A stretch of DNA of 47,090 nucleotides from Bacteroidales bacterium (lineage in GTDB: Bacteria; Bacteroidota; Bacteroidia; Bacteroidales; ML635J-15): NCBI GenBank assembly GCA_023228725.1, contig JALOAQ010000004.1, forward strand, positions 1 to 47,090. The letters run 5' to 3'. Under the pieces are notes generated by a model. That model did no database searches. It saw only the letters and a program-made list of their open reading frames with translations, and had not been told where the DNA came from. This document shows, piece after piece, positions 38,599 to 46,706 of the stretch (its first letter is position 1; the number at the start of each line of letters is the position of its first letter). A program made the position numbers and the translations under genes.

Positions 38599-39174
38599 TT
38601 ATTTCTCAGCCCATCTTTTATAATTTATTTCAATTTGCATTAAGTCTAATATTCTGAAAACAACTGTATTAACTAAATCTTCAATATTTGTGGGCTTGTT
38701 GTAAAATGAAGGTGAAGCCGGTAGTATTATTCCTCCGCTTACGCTTATTAATTCCATGTTTTTAATATGAATTAAATTTAAGGGAGTTTCGCGAGTTAAT
38801 AAAATTAGTTTTTTTCTTTCTTTTAAAACAACATCGGCTGCACGTGTAATTAAACTATCAGAAAATCCATTTGCTATTCTTCCTAAACTTCCCATACTGC
38901 AAGGAGCAATTACCATTATGTCTGCCGGAGATGAACCTGAAGCAAAAGGTACATAAAAGTTATTGTCTTCGTAAGTTTTTAAATTTAGTTTTTCAACAAA
39001 ATCATAGCCAATTTCGTGTTTTGCTACTTCTTTTCCAGTTTTGGAATAAATAACAGAAATTTCTAAATTTTCTTTTTCTTTAATATCATTTAGTTTTTCT
39101 AAAAGATTTTTTGCATAAATTGAGCCTGAGGCACCGGTAATTGCTATTAAAATATTTTTTTTTCTAATTTTCAT
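38599..39174 (-). CDS. ubiX: UbiX family flavin prenyltransferase
   Basis: A 191-residue enzyme of the UbiX/Pad1 family that prenylates FMN to make the cofactor of UbiD-type decarboxylases. Motifs are ILIAITGASGSIYAKNLLEK (FMN-binding), FASGSSPADIMVIAPCSMG with the conserved Ser/Thr residues, GFSDSLITRAADVVLKERK, LLTRETPLNLIHIKNM and ILPASPSFYNKP. All key segments are present. No ubiD gene is in the window. Its ATG shares one base with the stop of the preceding beta-barrel gene (TAATG). Confidence 0.93.
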   Translation of the reverse strand: MKIRKKNILIAITGASGSIYAKNLLEKLNDIKEKENLEISVIYSKTGKEVAKHEIGYDFVEKLNLKTYEDNNFYVPFASGSSPADIMVIAPCSMGSLGRIANGFSDSLITRAADVVLKERKKLILLTRETPLNLIHIKNMELISVSGGIILPASPSFYNKPTNIEDLVNTVVFRILDLMQIEINYKRWAEK

Positions 39175-39827
39175 TAAAATTCATATTTTATTGCAAAACT
39201 AAGATTGTGATTATATTGTCCACGATTAATCCAATAAACTTGTCCTCCCGGATGCTTTCTTATTGGTAAAAGTGGGAAAGTATATGAGAATCTTGCGTAT
39301 AAAATCCAGTGATCATTTAAGTAATAATTTAAACCTAAGTGGTTTGCGATTTCATATTTTTTAAATTCTCTACTTCCTGTTGGCAATACTGGCCCGTGTC
39401 CAAAATCGTCTGTTCCTTTTATTAAATATGCTGCAGAAAAACCAAAATCAATCCAAAAATCAGTTTTAAAATCATAATCTATTAATTTTGGAATTTTAAT
39501 TTTTTCTAATTTATAATTAATTAAAAATGGAAGCTCAACATAATCAAGGCGTATAGCGTAGTAATTAATAATATATCCGTAACTATTTTTCTTAACTGCC
39601 TTGCTACCTTTTTGTTTATATTCTATTCCTAAAGAACTTCCCCAATTTGAATTATAAGTGTTTCTCACATATACTCCACCAAGTGGCGAAATTTTATGAA
39701 AACCTCCGTGATCATCTCCATCAACTTGTGAAAAAGTAGTGCCAATAGTTAAACCACCATAAAATGATTGAGCATTTAATGATAAGCTTAAAAGTATTAG
39801 TAATATTAAAAATAAAAATTTATTCAT
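39174..39827 (-). CDS. Porin-like outer-membrane beta-barrel protein (PorT-like family)
   Basis: A 217-residue protein with a signal peptide (ending LSLNAQ) and alternating amphipathic strands ending in a C-terminal aromatic-rich FAIKYEF, typical of the last strand of an outer-membrane barrel. Segments such as FYGGLTIGTTFSQVDGDD, SSLGIEYKQKGSKAVKK and YVELPFLINYKL match the PorT/OmpA-like-barrel group of Bacteroidota. A specific T9SS role (true PorT) cannot be claimed. It overlaps the Omp28-like gene upstream by 8 bases and ubiX downstream by 1. Confidence 0.8.
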   Translation of the reverse strand: MNKFLFLILLILLSLSLNAQSFYGGLTIGTTFSQVDGDDHGGFHKISPLGGVYVRNTYNSNWGSSLGIEYKQKGSKAVKKNSYGYIINYYAIRLDYVELPFLINYKLEKIKIPKLIDYDFKTDFWIDFGFSAAYLIKGTDDFGHGPVLPTGSREFKKYEIANHLGLNYYLNDHWILYARFSYTFPLLPIRKHPGGQVYWINRGQYNHNLSFAIKYEF

Positions 39828-40680
39828 TTAATATTTTTGTAATTTCTGCTTGTAAAACCTCGTTTGTTTCTGTATCATAAATAAAGGCTACAATACTGCA
39901 ATTGTTAATATTCCAATCTTTTTTAATTTTTAATGAATAAGATTTGCTAATTATGTTTCCAATAATTGTTTCAGTATTGTTATCTTTAATTTTATCACCA
40001 AAATTTCCATTAAAAGACGCTCTTAAAACGTGGTTATGCTCGTAATCTTTTATATTGTTTGGATTTTCTTTATAATTTTTTTGCCATTGTATAATTCCAT
40101 CTTCAATAATAAAAACTAAGATACTAAGTTTTTTGGAATTTTTTATATTAGTAATAATTTTAATATCTGCTTTTGCTAGACTGTCTGTATTTGAGAAGCT
40201 TGGAGTAATTTCTATTTTATATTCAGGATAAGTTGTAATTACACTAGCAATTTCGTTAGCCCAAGTATTTGTATTTGCCAAAGCGTTTGGGTTTAAATTA
40301 TTTATTAGACCTGTTGGCAGATAAATTTCTCCTAAATATCCCATTCCGTAATCTCTACCTGCCCAGAAATCTCCAAAATCTGTTCTAAAATCATAATGAA
40401 AAGCTTTGCTTGTATCTTCTGTTTCAGGCATTGCAAAATAAGTTGAATGTACTGCCACCGGCACAAGAGCATCGCCAAATTTTTCTATTAGTTCGTCAAT
40501 AGTTTTATGAGCGTCCGGGCAATTTCCACAAGTATGTCCTGTAAAATCAAGAATTATACTTTTTCTACCATTCCAAATTACTGCTTCATCTTTAATATAA
40601 GGTTCTTCAATTTTATCGCAAGAGAAAAACAGTATTGAAAATACACTTATTATAATTATGTTAAAATATTTTGATTTCAT
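39820..40680 (-). CDS. Omp28-like thioredoxin-fold lipoprotein
   Basis: A 286-residue lipoprotein with lipobox ILFFSC (Cys21). The N-terminal thioredoxin-like domain has KSIILDFTGHTCGNCPDAHK with active-site Cys51 and Cys54 (CGNC) and the cis-Pro-like loop YLPTGLINN. The C-terminal half is a beta domain (IEITPSFSNTD, SILVFIIEDGIIQWQKNY). The arrangement matches the Omp28-related outer-membrane protein family of Bacteroidota. The redox motif suggests a thiol-disulfide role at the outer membrane. It sits 11 bases after the DUF6029 gene and overlaps the beta-barrel gene by 8 bases, so the four genes down to ubiX form an operon. Confidence 0.85.
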   Translation of the reverse strand: MKSKYFNIIIISVFSILFFSCDKIEEPYIKDEAVIWNGRKSIILDFTGHTCGNCPDAHKTIDELIEKFGDALVPVAVHSTYFAMPETEDTSKAFHYDFRTDFGDFWAGRDYGMGYLGEIYLPTGLINNLNPNALANTNTWANEIASVITTYPEYKIEITPSFSNTDSLAKADIKIITNIKNSKKLSILVFIIEDGIIQWQKNYKENPNNIKDYEHNHVLRASFNGNFGDKIKDNNTETIIGNIISKSYSLKIKKDWNINNCSIVAFIYDTETNEVLQAEITKILNE

Positions 40681-40691
40681 ATTATTTTAAT

Positions 40692-42350
40692 TTAAAAAGT
40701 TGATGAAATTGATAAACTAACTCCGTTAGATGCAGGCACATTTCTACAAACTCCGCCTACACACATTACTCCGGCTCTTGTTTTTCCATAAGTTAATTGA
40801 ATTCTTGTTCCTCCTGAAATATGTCCAAAACCAAAATTAAAATAATGCGGTCTATGGTTTTCGTTTAGGTTTCCGTAGTTCCAATTATCTAAAACAGTAA
40901 AAAACCAGTTTGGAATAGTAAATTCAAACAAAGCCATTGCCCAACTGCCTTCGTCTTGTTTTGTGTACATATGCTGAATTTCTGATTTTAAAGCCAATTG
41001 TGGTTTAAATTTATATGTAATATCTGCTATTGCAATATGTGCATTTACATTTTCATACCCAGTTGTACCTCGTAAAATATTATAATTATATATAAGGTTT
41101 ACATATGAAAAATTGCTATAAAGTTTTTTATTCCATCTTTTATTAATTTCAATATTAGCATCTTGGAAATAAAGTTCTTCGCCAATAGAGAAAAACGAAG
41201 TTTTATAGCCCAAAGTACCAGGAGCATCTAATGGCAAACTATCATTAACCGCTTGTTTATCAATATTATGAACTCTTGAATAATTTAGCATAATAGTTGT
41301 TCCGTATTTTCCACCTAACAAGCTTCCTTTAGGAATTTTGTATGTAATTTCTGCTTTACTTCCCCATTCTCCTTTTACTTGGCTAGCATAAGGATAAAAT
41401 GCAGGTAACATATAAACATGATTTCTTGTTAATTCTGGCAGTAAGTTTATATTTAAGTCCGTTAGGCTTGCATTTCTATCGCTTCTAAACGACATATTGT
41501 CAACCCATTTTGTGCTTAAAACCACACCTAATCCTTTTTGAGAATAACTAGCATTTACCATAAAAGCTTGACCGTTTTTATAAATATAATCATTATCAGC
41601 ACTTGGGTCATTAATTTTATATGCATATTCGGAGTTTAAAGCAAAACCATTATATCTAATATCAATTCTACCTGCTGAAGCTGCTATATTTTTTGGTAAA
41701 TTGTAAATTGGACTTTCTTCTTTTTGAAATTTACTAACAAAACTTCCACCTAAGCTAATTCTTAAACTGCTTTCTGCAAATTTTTCGATAAGCTCATTAA
41801 ACTGAATTTCACCGTCAAAACCTCTTACGATTCCAGGACCATGTTCCCAATAATATCTTTGTTTTCCTAATAATCCTTTTAAATAAACCCCATTTGTTAA
41901 ATTATATTTAATTCTAAAACCATCAAGAGAATTGTCAACGCCTAGCATTTTTTCCTCATAAGATCTTAAAACAAGCCCATTCCCAAATTGTTCGTAAAAG
42001 TTTCCTAGAGTAATTTCAAATTTATCTACAGCAAAGCTTGCCCATCTATGTGGGAAACCGACTCCGTCATTTTTTCCGCCAGAGTTTGGATAGCCTAGAA
42101 TTGAATTAAGATAGCCTTCATATCTAATTCCAGCAGAAAAATTCCCTAAATTATAGCTGATGTTTGCCCATGAATTAGCTAAGGTTTTTTCAATTGGAGC
42201 AATTGCGCCAATAAGCGAATCTGTAATATAATACTGGGCTTCGCTTTGAAAATTTCCTGAAACTTGTCCATAATTTGTTTGTGTATCATTTTGGGAATAA
42301 GAATAAACCCAAATAAAAATACTTAAAATAAGTAAAATAGTTTTTTTCAT
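40692..42350 (-). CDS. DUF6029 family outer-membrane protein
   Basis: A 552-residue protein with a signal peptide (MKKTILLILSIFIWVYSYSQ) and a beta-barrel-like pattern of alternating residues along its whole length, with recurrent short strands rich in Tyr, Gly and Asn (GNFYEQFGNGLVLRSYEEKM; YFNFGFGHISGGTRIQLTYG). It ends in SLSISSTF, with a terminal Phe as in outer-membrane barrels. It matches the DUF6029 family of Bacteroidota, of unknown function. It is the first gene of the operon with the Omp28-like lipoprotein, the small barrel and ubiX. Confidence 0.8.
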   Translation of the reverse strand: MKKTILLILSIFIWVYSYSQNDTQTNYGQVSGNFQSEAQYYITDSLIGAIAPIEKTLANSWANISYNLGNFSAGIRYEGYLNSILGYPNSGGKNDGVGFPHRWASFAVDKFEITLGNFYEQFGNGLVLRSYEEKMLGVDNSLDGFRIKYNLTNGVYLKGLLGKQRYYWEHGPGIVRGFDGEIQFNELIEKFAESSLRISLGGSFVSKFQKEESPIYNLPKNIAASAGRIDIRYNGFALNSEYAYKINDPSADNDYIYKNGQAFMVNASYSQKGLGVVLSTKWVDNMSFRSDRNASLTDLNINLLPELTRNHVYMLPAFYPYASQVKGEWGSKAEITYKIPKGSLLGGKYGTTIMLNYSRVHNIDKQAVNDSLPLDAPGTLGYKTSFFSIGEELYFQDANIEINKRWNKKLYSNFSYVNLIYNYNILRGTTGYENVNAHIAIADITYKFKPQLALKSEIQHMYTKQDEGSWAMALFEFTIPNWFFTVLDNWNYGNLNENHRPHYFNFGFGHISGGTRIQLTYGKTRAGVMCVGGVCRNVPASNGVSLSISSTF

Positions 42351-42389
42351 ATTTTGTAACTTATAATTTATTCGTCTGAAAAATTCTTA

Positions 42390-42436
42390 TAAAAAGCAAA
42401 AATAGAAATTGAAACTGAGTTTCGACTTCTATTTTT
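42390..42436 (-). terminator. Terminator of the TlpA gene
   Basis: An 18-pair stem (42398-42407 with 42427-42436; inner 42409-42415 with 42419-42425) has one A/C mismatch and a 3-base loop. On the minus strand it is followed by a T-rich run, and on the plus strand by eight T (42439-42446), so it may work in both directions. Confidence 0.8.
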
Positions 42437-42458
42437 AATTTTTTTTGTTAAAATATTA

Positions 42459-42959
42459 TTATTTTATCGCTTGCCCTTTAGCCACTTTTTTTATCATTTC
42501 AAAAGTTTTGGCTTCGTCTCCTTCAAGGTATGAAGTGTGTTGCCAAACCACTTTTCCGTTTTTGTCTAATAAAAAAGTATGAGGAATATCTCCTACATTC
42601 ATAGCTCTTTTAAAATCGCCGTTTGGATCAAGATAAACAGGAAATTCCCAGCCTCTGGCGTTAACAAAAGCACCTACAGAATTAGAGCTACGTGCATCGT
42701 CAATTGATATTGCAATTACTTTAACTCCGGTTTCATCAACCCAATCATCATATTCATCGTTAATTGCATTAAATTCTTTAATACAGGGCTTACACCAAGT
42801 TGCCCAAAAACAAATTAAAACAGGTTTGCCGTTGTTTTGAGTAATTGATTTTGTATTAACTGATTTTCCTTTTATATCTTTAATCATTACTGAAGGAACT
42901 TGAGAAAAAACTGTGCTAAAAAATAGAACTAGGCTAAATATTAAAATAATTTTTTTCAT
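42459..42959 (-). CDS. TlpA family thiol:disulfide oxidoreductase
   Basis: A 166-residue exported thioredoxin-like protein with signal peptide (ending TVFSQ). FWATWCKPCIKEFN carries the active site Cys56-Lys-Pro-Cys59, and the cis-Pro loop is GDIPHTFLLDKNGKV. This is the compact TlpA/ResA type that reduces periplasmic disulfides or feeds cytochrome c assembly. It has its own terminator, and a separate terminator lies upstream, so it appears monocistronic despite the neighbouring redox genes. Confidence 0.93.
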   Translation of the reverse strand: MKKIILIFSLVLFFSTVFSQVPSVMIKDIKGKSVNTKSITQNNGKPVLICFWATWCKPCIKEFNAINDEYDDWVDETGVKVIAISIDDARSSNSVGAFVNARGWEFPVYLDPNGDFKRAMNVGDIPHTFLLDKNGKVVWQHTSYLEGDEAKTFEMIKKVAKGQAIK

Positions 42960-43025
42960 AAGTTTAAATTTTTTTGTAAAAATAATATGTTTTTTAATCT
43001 TTAAGCAATTTTTAAGCCAAAGATT

Positions 43026-43053
43026 AAAAAAAAACCGGCGAACCGGTTTTTTT
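43026..43053 (-). terminator. Terminator of the T9SS thioredoxin/PKD gene
   Basis: A perfect stem AAAACCGG/CCGGTTTT (43031-43038 with 43043-43050) has loop CGAA, flanked by an A-run on the 5' side and a T-run on the 3' side. It is therefore suited to both strands, but only the minus-strand gene ends here. Confidence 0.85.
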
Positions 43054-43057
43054 AGTT

Positions 43058-44767
43058 TTATTTTACAAGTATCATTTTATGATTTTCTATCTCATTGTTT
43101 TTTGTAACTCTTATAACATATGAACCAGCCTCATAATCGCTTGTGTTTATTTGGTTGTATTCATTCGCATTTGAAATACTGTAAATTTCTTGTCCTATAT
43201 TATTAAATATTTGGATTTTAGCATCTTTTACATAATTAATATTTAAAATATCGTTTACAGGATTTGGAAAAACTTTAGTCTCTAATTTAAGAATTTCGGT
43301 AGTGCCTACAGGTACAGGTGTTGTAAGAATTTTTATATCATCAACAGAAAAAATAAAGTTGTCATGTCCTACGTAATTGATAGCAATATAAACTTCTTGT
43401 CCGTCATATTCAGATAAGTCCCTGGTAATTTTTGTCCAATTTACTGGAGCTTGCGAAACTGAACCTATCATAGTAAAACTTGCTTCTTCTGTATTTGTTG
43501 TAGAAACCATAATCTTGTATTTTTCTAAGCCCCATTCTTGATTGTATGATTTTACATATGCTTCAAATGAAGAGTTGTTTCCAAGTTGAATTTTTGGGGA
43601 AATTAACCAATCATTATTTGCAGGACTACTAGTATGATTACTCATTGCAAGCCCACATTTATCACCTGATTTAGGAGTAACAAACTGAGAATTTTGGTCA
43701 GTAATTGAATGGCTATACACTACAAAAGCCTTAGTACTTCCAGACACTCCATAATCAGATAAATCACCCCATACTGCACCATTATCTCTATCAATAGTAA
43801 TCCAATTGTATGGAGCTAAATCACTTGGGTATGTAGAGCCTACAATAATCTCTTCAAAAGTTAAATTTTTATCATCTACATTTGAAGCGTCAAGTACAAT
43901 AATGTCTTTAGTTTGTAATAAACTAGGTCCATTTTCATTAAAGGCTTGAAAGGTAATTTGATATTCGCCAGCCTCAGACCAAGTTACTGTTGCAGTAGCT
44001 TCTTCAGATGTTGCAGGGTTTCCACCTTCAAAAGTCCATTCATATGCAGTAATTGGTTCCACGCTTGTAACTTCTGCTTGGAAAGAAATTGGGAGATCAA
44101 TAAAAGTTGTTGTGTTGCCAATTATTTCAGCTAGAGGAACTTGCCCACTTACAGGACAAGAACCGATTTGATTCATATAATAAGATGCTTGATAAGAAGT
44201 GTTTACTTTTTTGTAATAACCACTTGGACAAATCATAAACATAGTAGGAACAGATCCTTCATATTGTTCTGAAAAATAGTTTTTTAAGCTATTAGAAGCT
44301 TGAATAATTGGAACAGGCCAAGTTCCCCCATTTGTCCAATCTCCTTCTGTCCATGTAGCTTGAGTGTGTCCACCTGCTGGAGGTGAAAGTGGCGTGCCTT
44401 CAATTCTTCCTATCTGAGCTCCGCTGACTTCAAACCATAAAACCACTATTTCGTCTGTTCCTTCAGGACCATATTGGTTGTGAAGTTGGTCTAAAACTCC
44501 AGATTGGTGCAATTGCCAGCAAGGGTTACACCAAACAGCAGAAAAGTCAACAATAACAGTTTTACCTTCTGCTAAATAATCAGCTAAATTATGCTCATTA
44601 CCATTTATGTCTGTTGCTGTCCACATTTGCATTTGTGACCAAGTTGCTTGACTTGCTCTATCCATTGTGGATTCTTGACAAATAGGGAATGTGCTTTCTA
44701 TTTTATTTTGTGCAAAACTTACAAAAACAATAGAAAAAGTTAGTAATAAAAAAATTAATTTTTTCAT
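43058..44767 (-). CDS. Secreted thioredoxin-like protein with PKD, choice-of-anchor J and T9SS domains
   Basis: A 569-residue protein with a signal peptide (1-20). The thioredoxin-like domain (about 35-205) has IVDFSAVWCNPCWQLH with Cys80-Asn-Pro-Cys83 and the cis-Pro segment GSVPTMFMICPSG. A PKD domain lies near 210-290 (AYEWTFEGGNP, GEYQITFQAFN), and a choice-of-anchor-J-like carbohydrate/adhesion domain near 297-485 (NNDWLISPKIQLG, YIAINYVGHDNF). A type A T9SS sorting domain occupies 498-569 (VFPNPVNDILN, YEAGSYVIRVTK). It shares its plan with the putative selenoprotein at 19714-21831, but here both Cys codons are normal. It would act as a surface or extracellular thiol oxidoreductase. Confidence 0.88.
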   Translation of the reverse strand: MKKLIFLLLTFSIVFVSFAQNKIESTFPICQESTMDRASQATWSQMQMWTATDINGNEHNLADYLAEGKTVIVDFSAVWCNPCWQLHQSGVLDQLHNQYGPEGTDEIVVLWFEVSGAQIGRIEGTPLSPPAGGHTQATWTEGDWTNGGTWPVPIIQASNSLKNYFSEQYEGSVPTMFMICPSGYYKKVNTSYQASYYMNQIGSCPVSGQVPLAEIIGNTTTFIDLPISFQAEVTSVEPITAYEWTFEGGNPATSEEATATVTWSEAGEYQITFQAFNENGPSLLQTKDIIVLDASNVDDKNLTFEEIIVGSTYPSDLAPYNWITIDRDNGAVWGDLSDYGVSGSTKAFVVYSHSITDQNSQFVTPKSGDKCGLAMSNHTSSPANNDWLISPKIQLGNNSSFEAYVKSYNQEWGLEKYKIMVSTTNTEEASFTMIGSVSQAPVNWTKITRDLSEYDGQEVYIAINYVGHDNFIFSVDDIKILTTPVPVGTTEILKLETKVFPNPVNDILNINYVKDAKIQIFNNIGQEIYSISNANEYNQINTSDYEAGSYVIRVTKNNEIENHKMILVK

Positions 44768-45115
44768 AAAATTGAGTATTAAGTTTATATTTAAGTAATT
44801 TTACAAAGAAGGCTATAAATTTTTAATTTTTTTGCTTTATAAGGAGAATTTTAGACTAAATGGAAGTTTTTTTTGTTAAACCTATCAAAAATTTTGTTTT
44901 AACTGTAATAATACCATATATTTTAACTTAATTAATTTATTTTTTGTAAGTTTTAGACAAACAACAGAAAAATTTATTCTTACTCCTGTTATTTTGTTGT
45001 AAAGATTATGATTTTTTACTCAAATTTTAAGTCAATGTTAACAAAAATTTTCATTTGTCTTATTATATATTTTGATATTTAAAGATTTTAAATTATTTTT
45101 GTAAAAAAAATAGAT
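44768..45115. other. 348-base intergenic region between divergent T9SS genes
   Basis: The region is very AT-rich with no ORF of note and no strong hairpin. The only recognisable element is the promoter near its plus-strand end; a matching minus-strand promoter was not found. Confidence 0.6.
45072..45101 (+). promoter_or_regulatory. Promoter of the small T9SS protein gene
   Basis: TTG at 45072-45074 and TATTTTTG at 45094-45101, separated by 19 bases, match the Bacteroidota -33/-7 consensus. The ATG follows at 45116. Confidence 0.6.
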
Positions 45116-45844
45116 ATGAAAAAAATTATACTTTTTACTCTTAGTTTGTTTTTGTTTCTTGGCACTATATCTTCCCAAGTGGTTGTTGATATTATTAATA
45201 CAGATAATGAAGTTATAACAGGGACTAACTTAAAGTTTTATAATATAATGCCAAATAGTGAAAACTATTTTTACTTTTCACTTAGAAATAATACTAATAA
45301 TATTGTAGAATTTAGGATGCGTGTTTTTGGAGGAGACTGTGAAGTAACAGATTGGAAATACCAATTTTGCACACCTGAAACAAGCCTGAGTGGAGGAGCA
45401 TGTGCTATGCCAAATGTGCAGAGTGCGATTATGAAACTTGCAGCAAATGAGGTTGTTGACGTTGCTTATGTGAAATTTATACAAGGTTCTAGTTTGGGTA
45501 CTGCTTGTATTGAAGTTGAAATTTTTGATGTTAATGGAGTGTTTTCATCTTCTTTTGATTTAACTTTCACTAGCGATTCTCCTGTTAATATTTCAAATAA
45601 TATTGCAAAAGAGTTTTCTGTTTATCCAAATCCTGCAAATAATAACTTTAAAATCAATCACAATTATGGCTCTAATGCTGTAGTTGAAGTTTATAATATG
45701 CTAGGTAAATTGGTAACTAAGGTAAAATCTAGTTCTTCTAGCGTGAATATTGATTCTAGCAAATGGGATAATGGATATTATTTTTGTCGTTTATATAGCG
45801 ATGGAAAAATAGAAAAAACAATAAAATTGGTTGTAGCTCATTAG
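45116..45844 (+). CDS. Small secreted protein with T9SS sorting domain
   Basis: A 242-residue protein with a signal peptide (MKKIILFTLSLFLFLGTISS). The middle portion (about 25-160) is a beta-sandwich-like domain with four cysteines (GGDCEVTDWKYQFC, GGACAMPN, GTACIEVEIF) but no recognised catalytic motif. Residues about 165-242 are a type A T9SS sorting domain (VYPNPANNNFK, VYNMLGKLV, WDNGYYFCRLYS). Function unknown; it is probably an extracellular or surface protein. It has a consensus promoter and ends at a terminator just before yraN. Confidence 0.8.
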   Translation: MKKIILFTLSLFLFLGTISSQVVVDIINTDNEVITGTNLKFYNIMPNSENYFYFSLRNNTNNIVEFRMRVFGGDCEVTDWKYQFCTPETSLSGGACAMPNVQSAIMKLAANEVVDVAYVKFIQGSSLGTACIEVEIFDVNGVFSSSFDLTFTSDSPVNISNNIAKEFSVYPNPANNNFKINHNYGSNAVVEVYNMLGKLVTKVKSSSSSVNIDSSKWDNGYYFCRLYSDGKIEKTIKLVVAH

Positions 45845-45869
45845 TAAGTGCTAAAAATATTGTATCTTT

Positions 45870-45900
45870 AATCCCAGAAATAAAATTTTGGGATTTTTTT
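45870..45900 (+). terminator. Terminator immediately before yraN
   Basis: A 10-bp stem pairs 45870-45879 with 45886-45895, including one G-T pair, with loop 45880-45885. It is followed by a run of T to 45900. The yraN ATG begins at the very next base, so the T-tract doubles as the yraN leader. Confidence 0.75.
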
Positions 45901-46257
45901 ATGTCAGAAAAAATAAAACTTGGTGATAAGGGCGAAGAATTAGCTGCAGAAATGTTGGCTGAAAAAGGCTATGTAATAATATCCGCAAACTGGAGAGCTA
46001 AGCATAAAGAACTTGATATTATTGCTATGGACGGCAATATTTTGGTATTTGTAGAGGTAAAAACACGAAGTGAAAATTTTTGGGGCAATCCTGAAGAGTT
46101 TGTAACACGACAAAAACAAAAATTATTAATTAAAGCAGCAGAAACATATATATCTGAAACAGGTTTTTCTGGTGAAAGTAGATTTGATGTAGTTTCTGTG
46201 CTTTTTCTTAAATCAGGAACTGAAATAGAGCATATAATAGAAGCTTTTTATCCTTAA
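45901..46257 (+). CDS. yraN: YraN family (UPF0102) nuclease-fold protein
   Basis: A 118-residue protein of typical family length. GDKGEELAAEMLAEKGYVII at the start, NWRAKHKELDIIAMDG and LVFVEVKTRS together form the PD-(D/E)xK-like core (E, D and E-x-K) that gives the family a restriction-endonuclease-like fold. The family has been linked to DNA processing, but the function is unproven. It lies directly behind a terminator; a near-consensus TATCTTTA at 45863-45870 could be its own promoter. Confidence 0.92.
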   Translation: MSEKIKLGDKGEELAAEMLAEKGYVIISANWRAKHKELDIIAMDGNILVFVEVKTRSENFWGNPEEFVTRQKQKLLIKAAETYISETGFSGESRFDVVSVLFLKSGTEIEHIIEAFYP

Positions 46258-46295
46258 CATAAGTTTTTGGATTTACGACTTATACATATAAAATT

Positions 46296-46329
46296 AAATC
46301 GGTTCGACTTTTAAAACTCGAACCGATTT
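46296..46329. repeat. 12-bp perfect inverted repeat after yraN
   Basis: AAATCGGTTCGA (46296-46307) pairs with TCGAACCGATTT (46318-46329) across a 10-base loop. It is strong enough to end yraN transcription, though no T-tract follows. Confidence 0.6.
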
Positions 46330-46586
46330 GAGCACAAAAAACGAAACTTTATTTGAGAATTTACGTATAATCTAGAATGGGGGTGTTGGTTTTAAGTTTT
46401 GCAAAAGTAAAAAGTGGGGTTTTGGCGGGATTTTTGCTATTTGTTGCAAAAATCATGACAAAACAAGCATAATATTTCAACAAATTCAGCACACGTAAAT
46501 AATTCAGCTTTCAACTTTCGACTTTTGAATTAAGTAAAAATTTTTAAATCATTAAGAGCATTAATAAATTATGAGACATTAAGAAA

Positions 46587-46614
46587 AATTTGTGTAAATT
46601 CGTGTAATTCGTGG
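46587..46614. repeat. Three-copy AATTCGTGT-type tandem repeat
   Basis: AATTTGTGT, AATTCGTGT and AATTCGTGG lie in tandem with a one-base offset after the first copy. Intergenic stretches of this kind are repeated across some Bacteroidota genomes, from memory. Confidence 0.5.
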
Positions 46615-46706
46615 ATGTCTCTCTTCGAGTTTTGAGCGAAGCGAAAAACGAGAAGCCCTTTTCAAAGTTTAAGATTATTATTTATACACTGAATGGGATA
46701 GTGTCT

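Larger units (their letters stand above)
46258..46706. other. 449-base intergenic region with inverted and tandem repeats
   Basis: No ORF is seen. It holds a 12-bp perfect inverted repeat just after yraN, a three-copy short tandem repeat near 46587-46614, and a further hairpin at about 46624-46655 with a tandem G/A mismatch. Mixed, locally G-rich composition (46378-46440) differs from the surrounding coding DNA. Confidence 0.6.
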
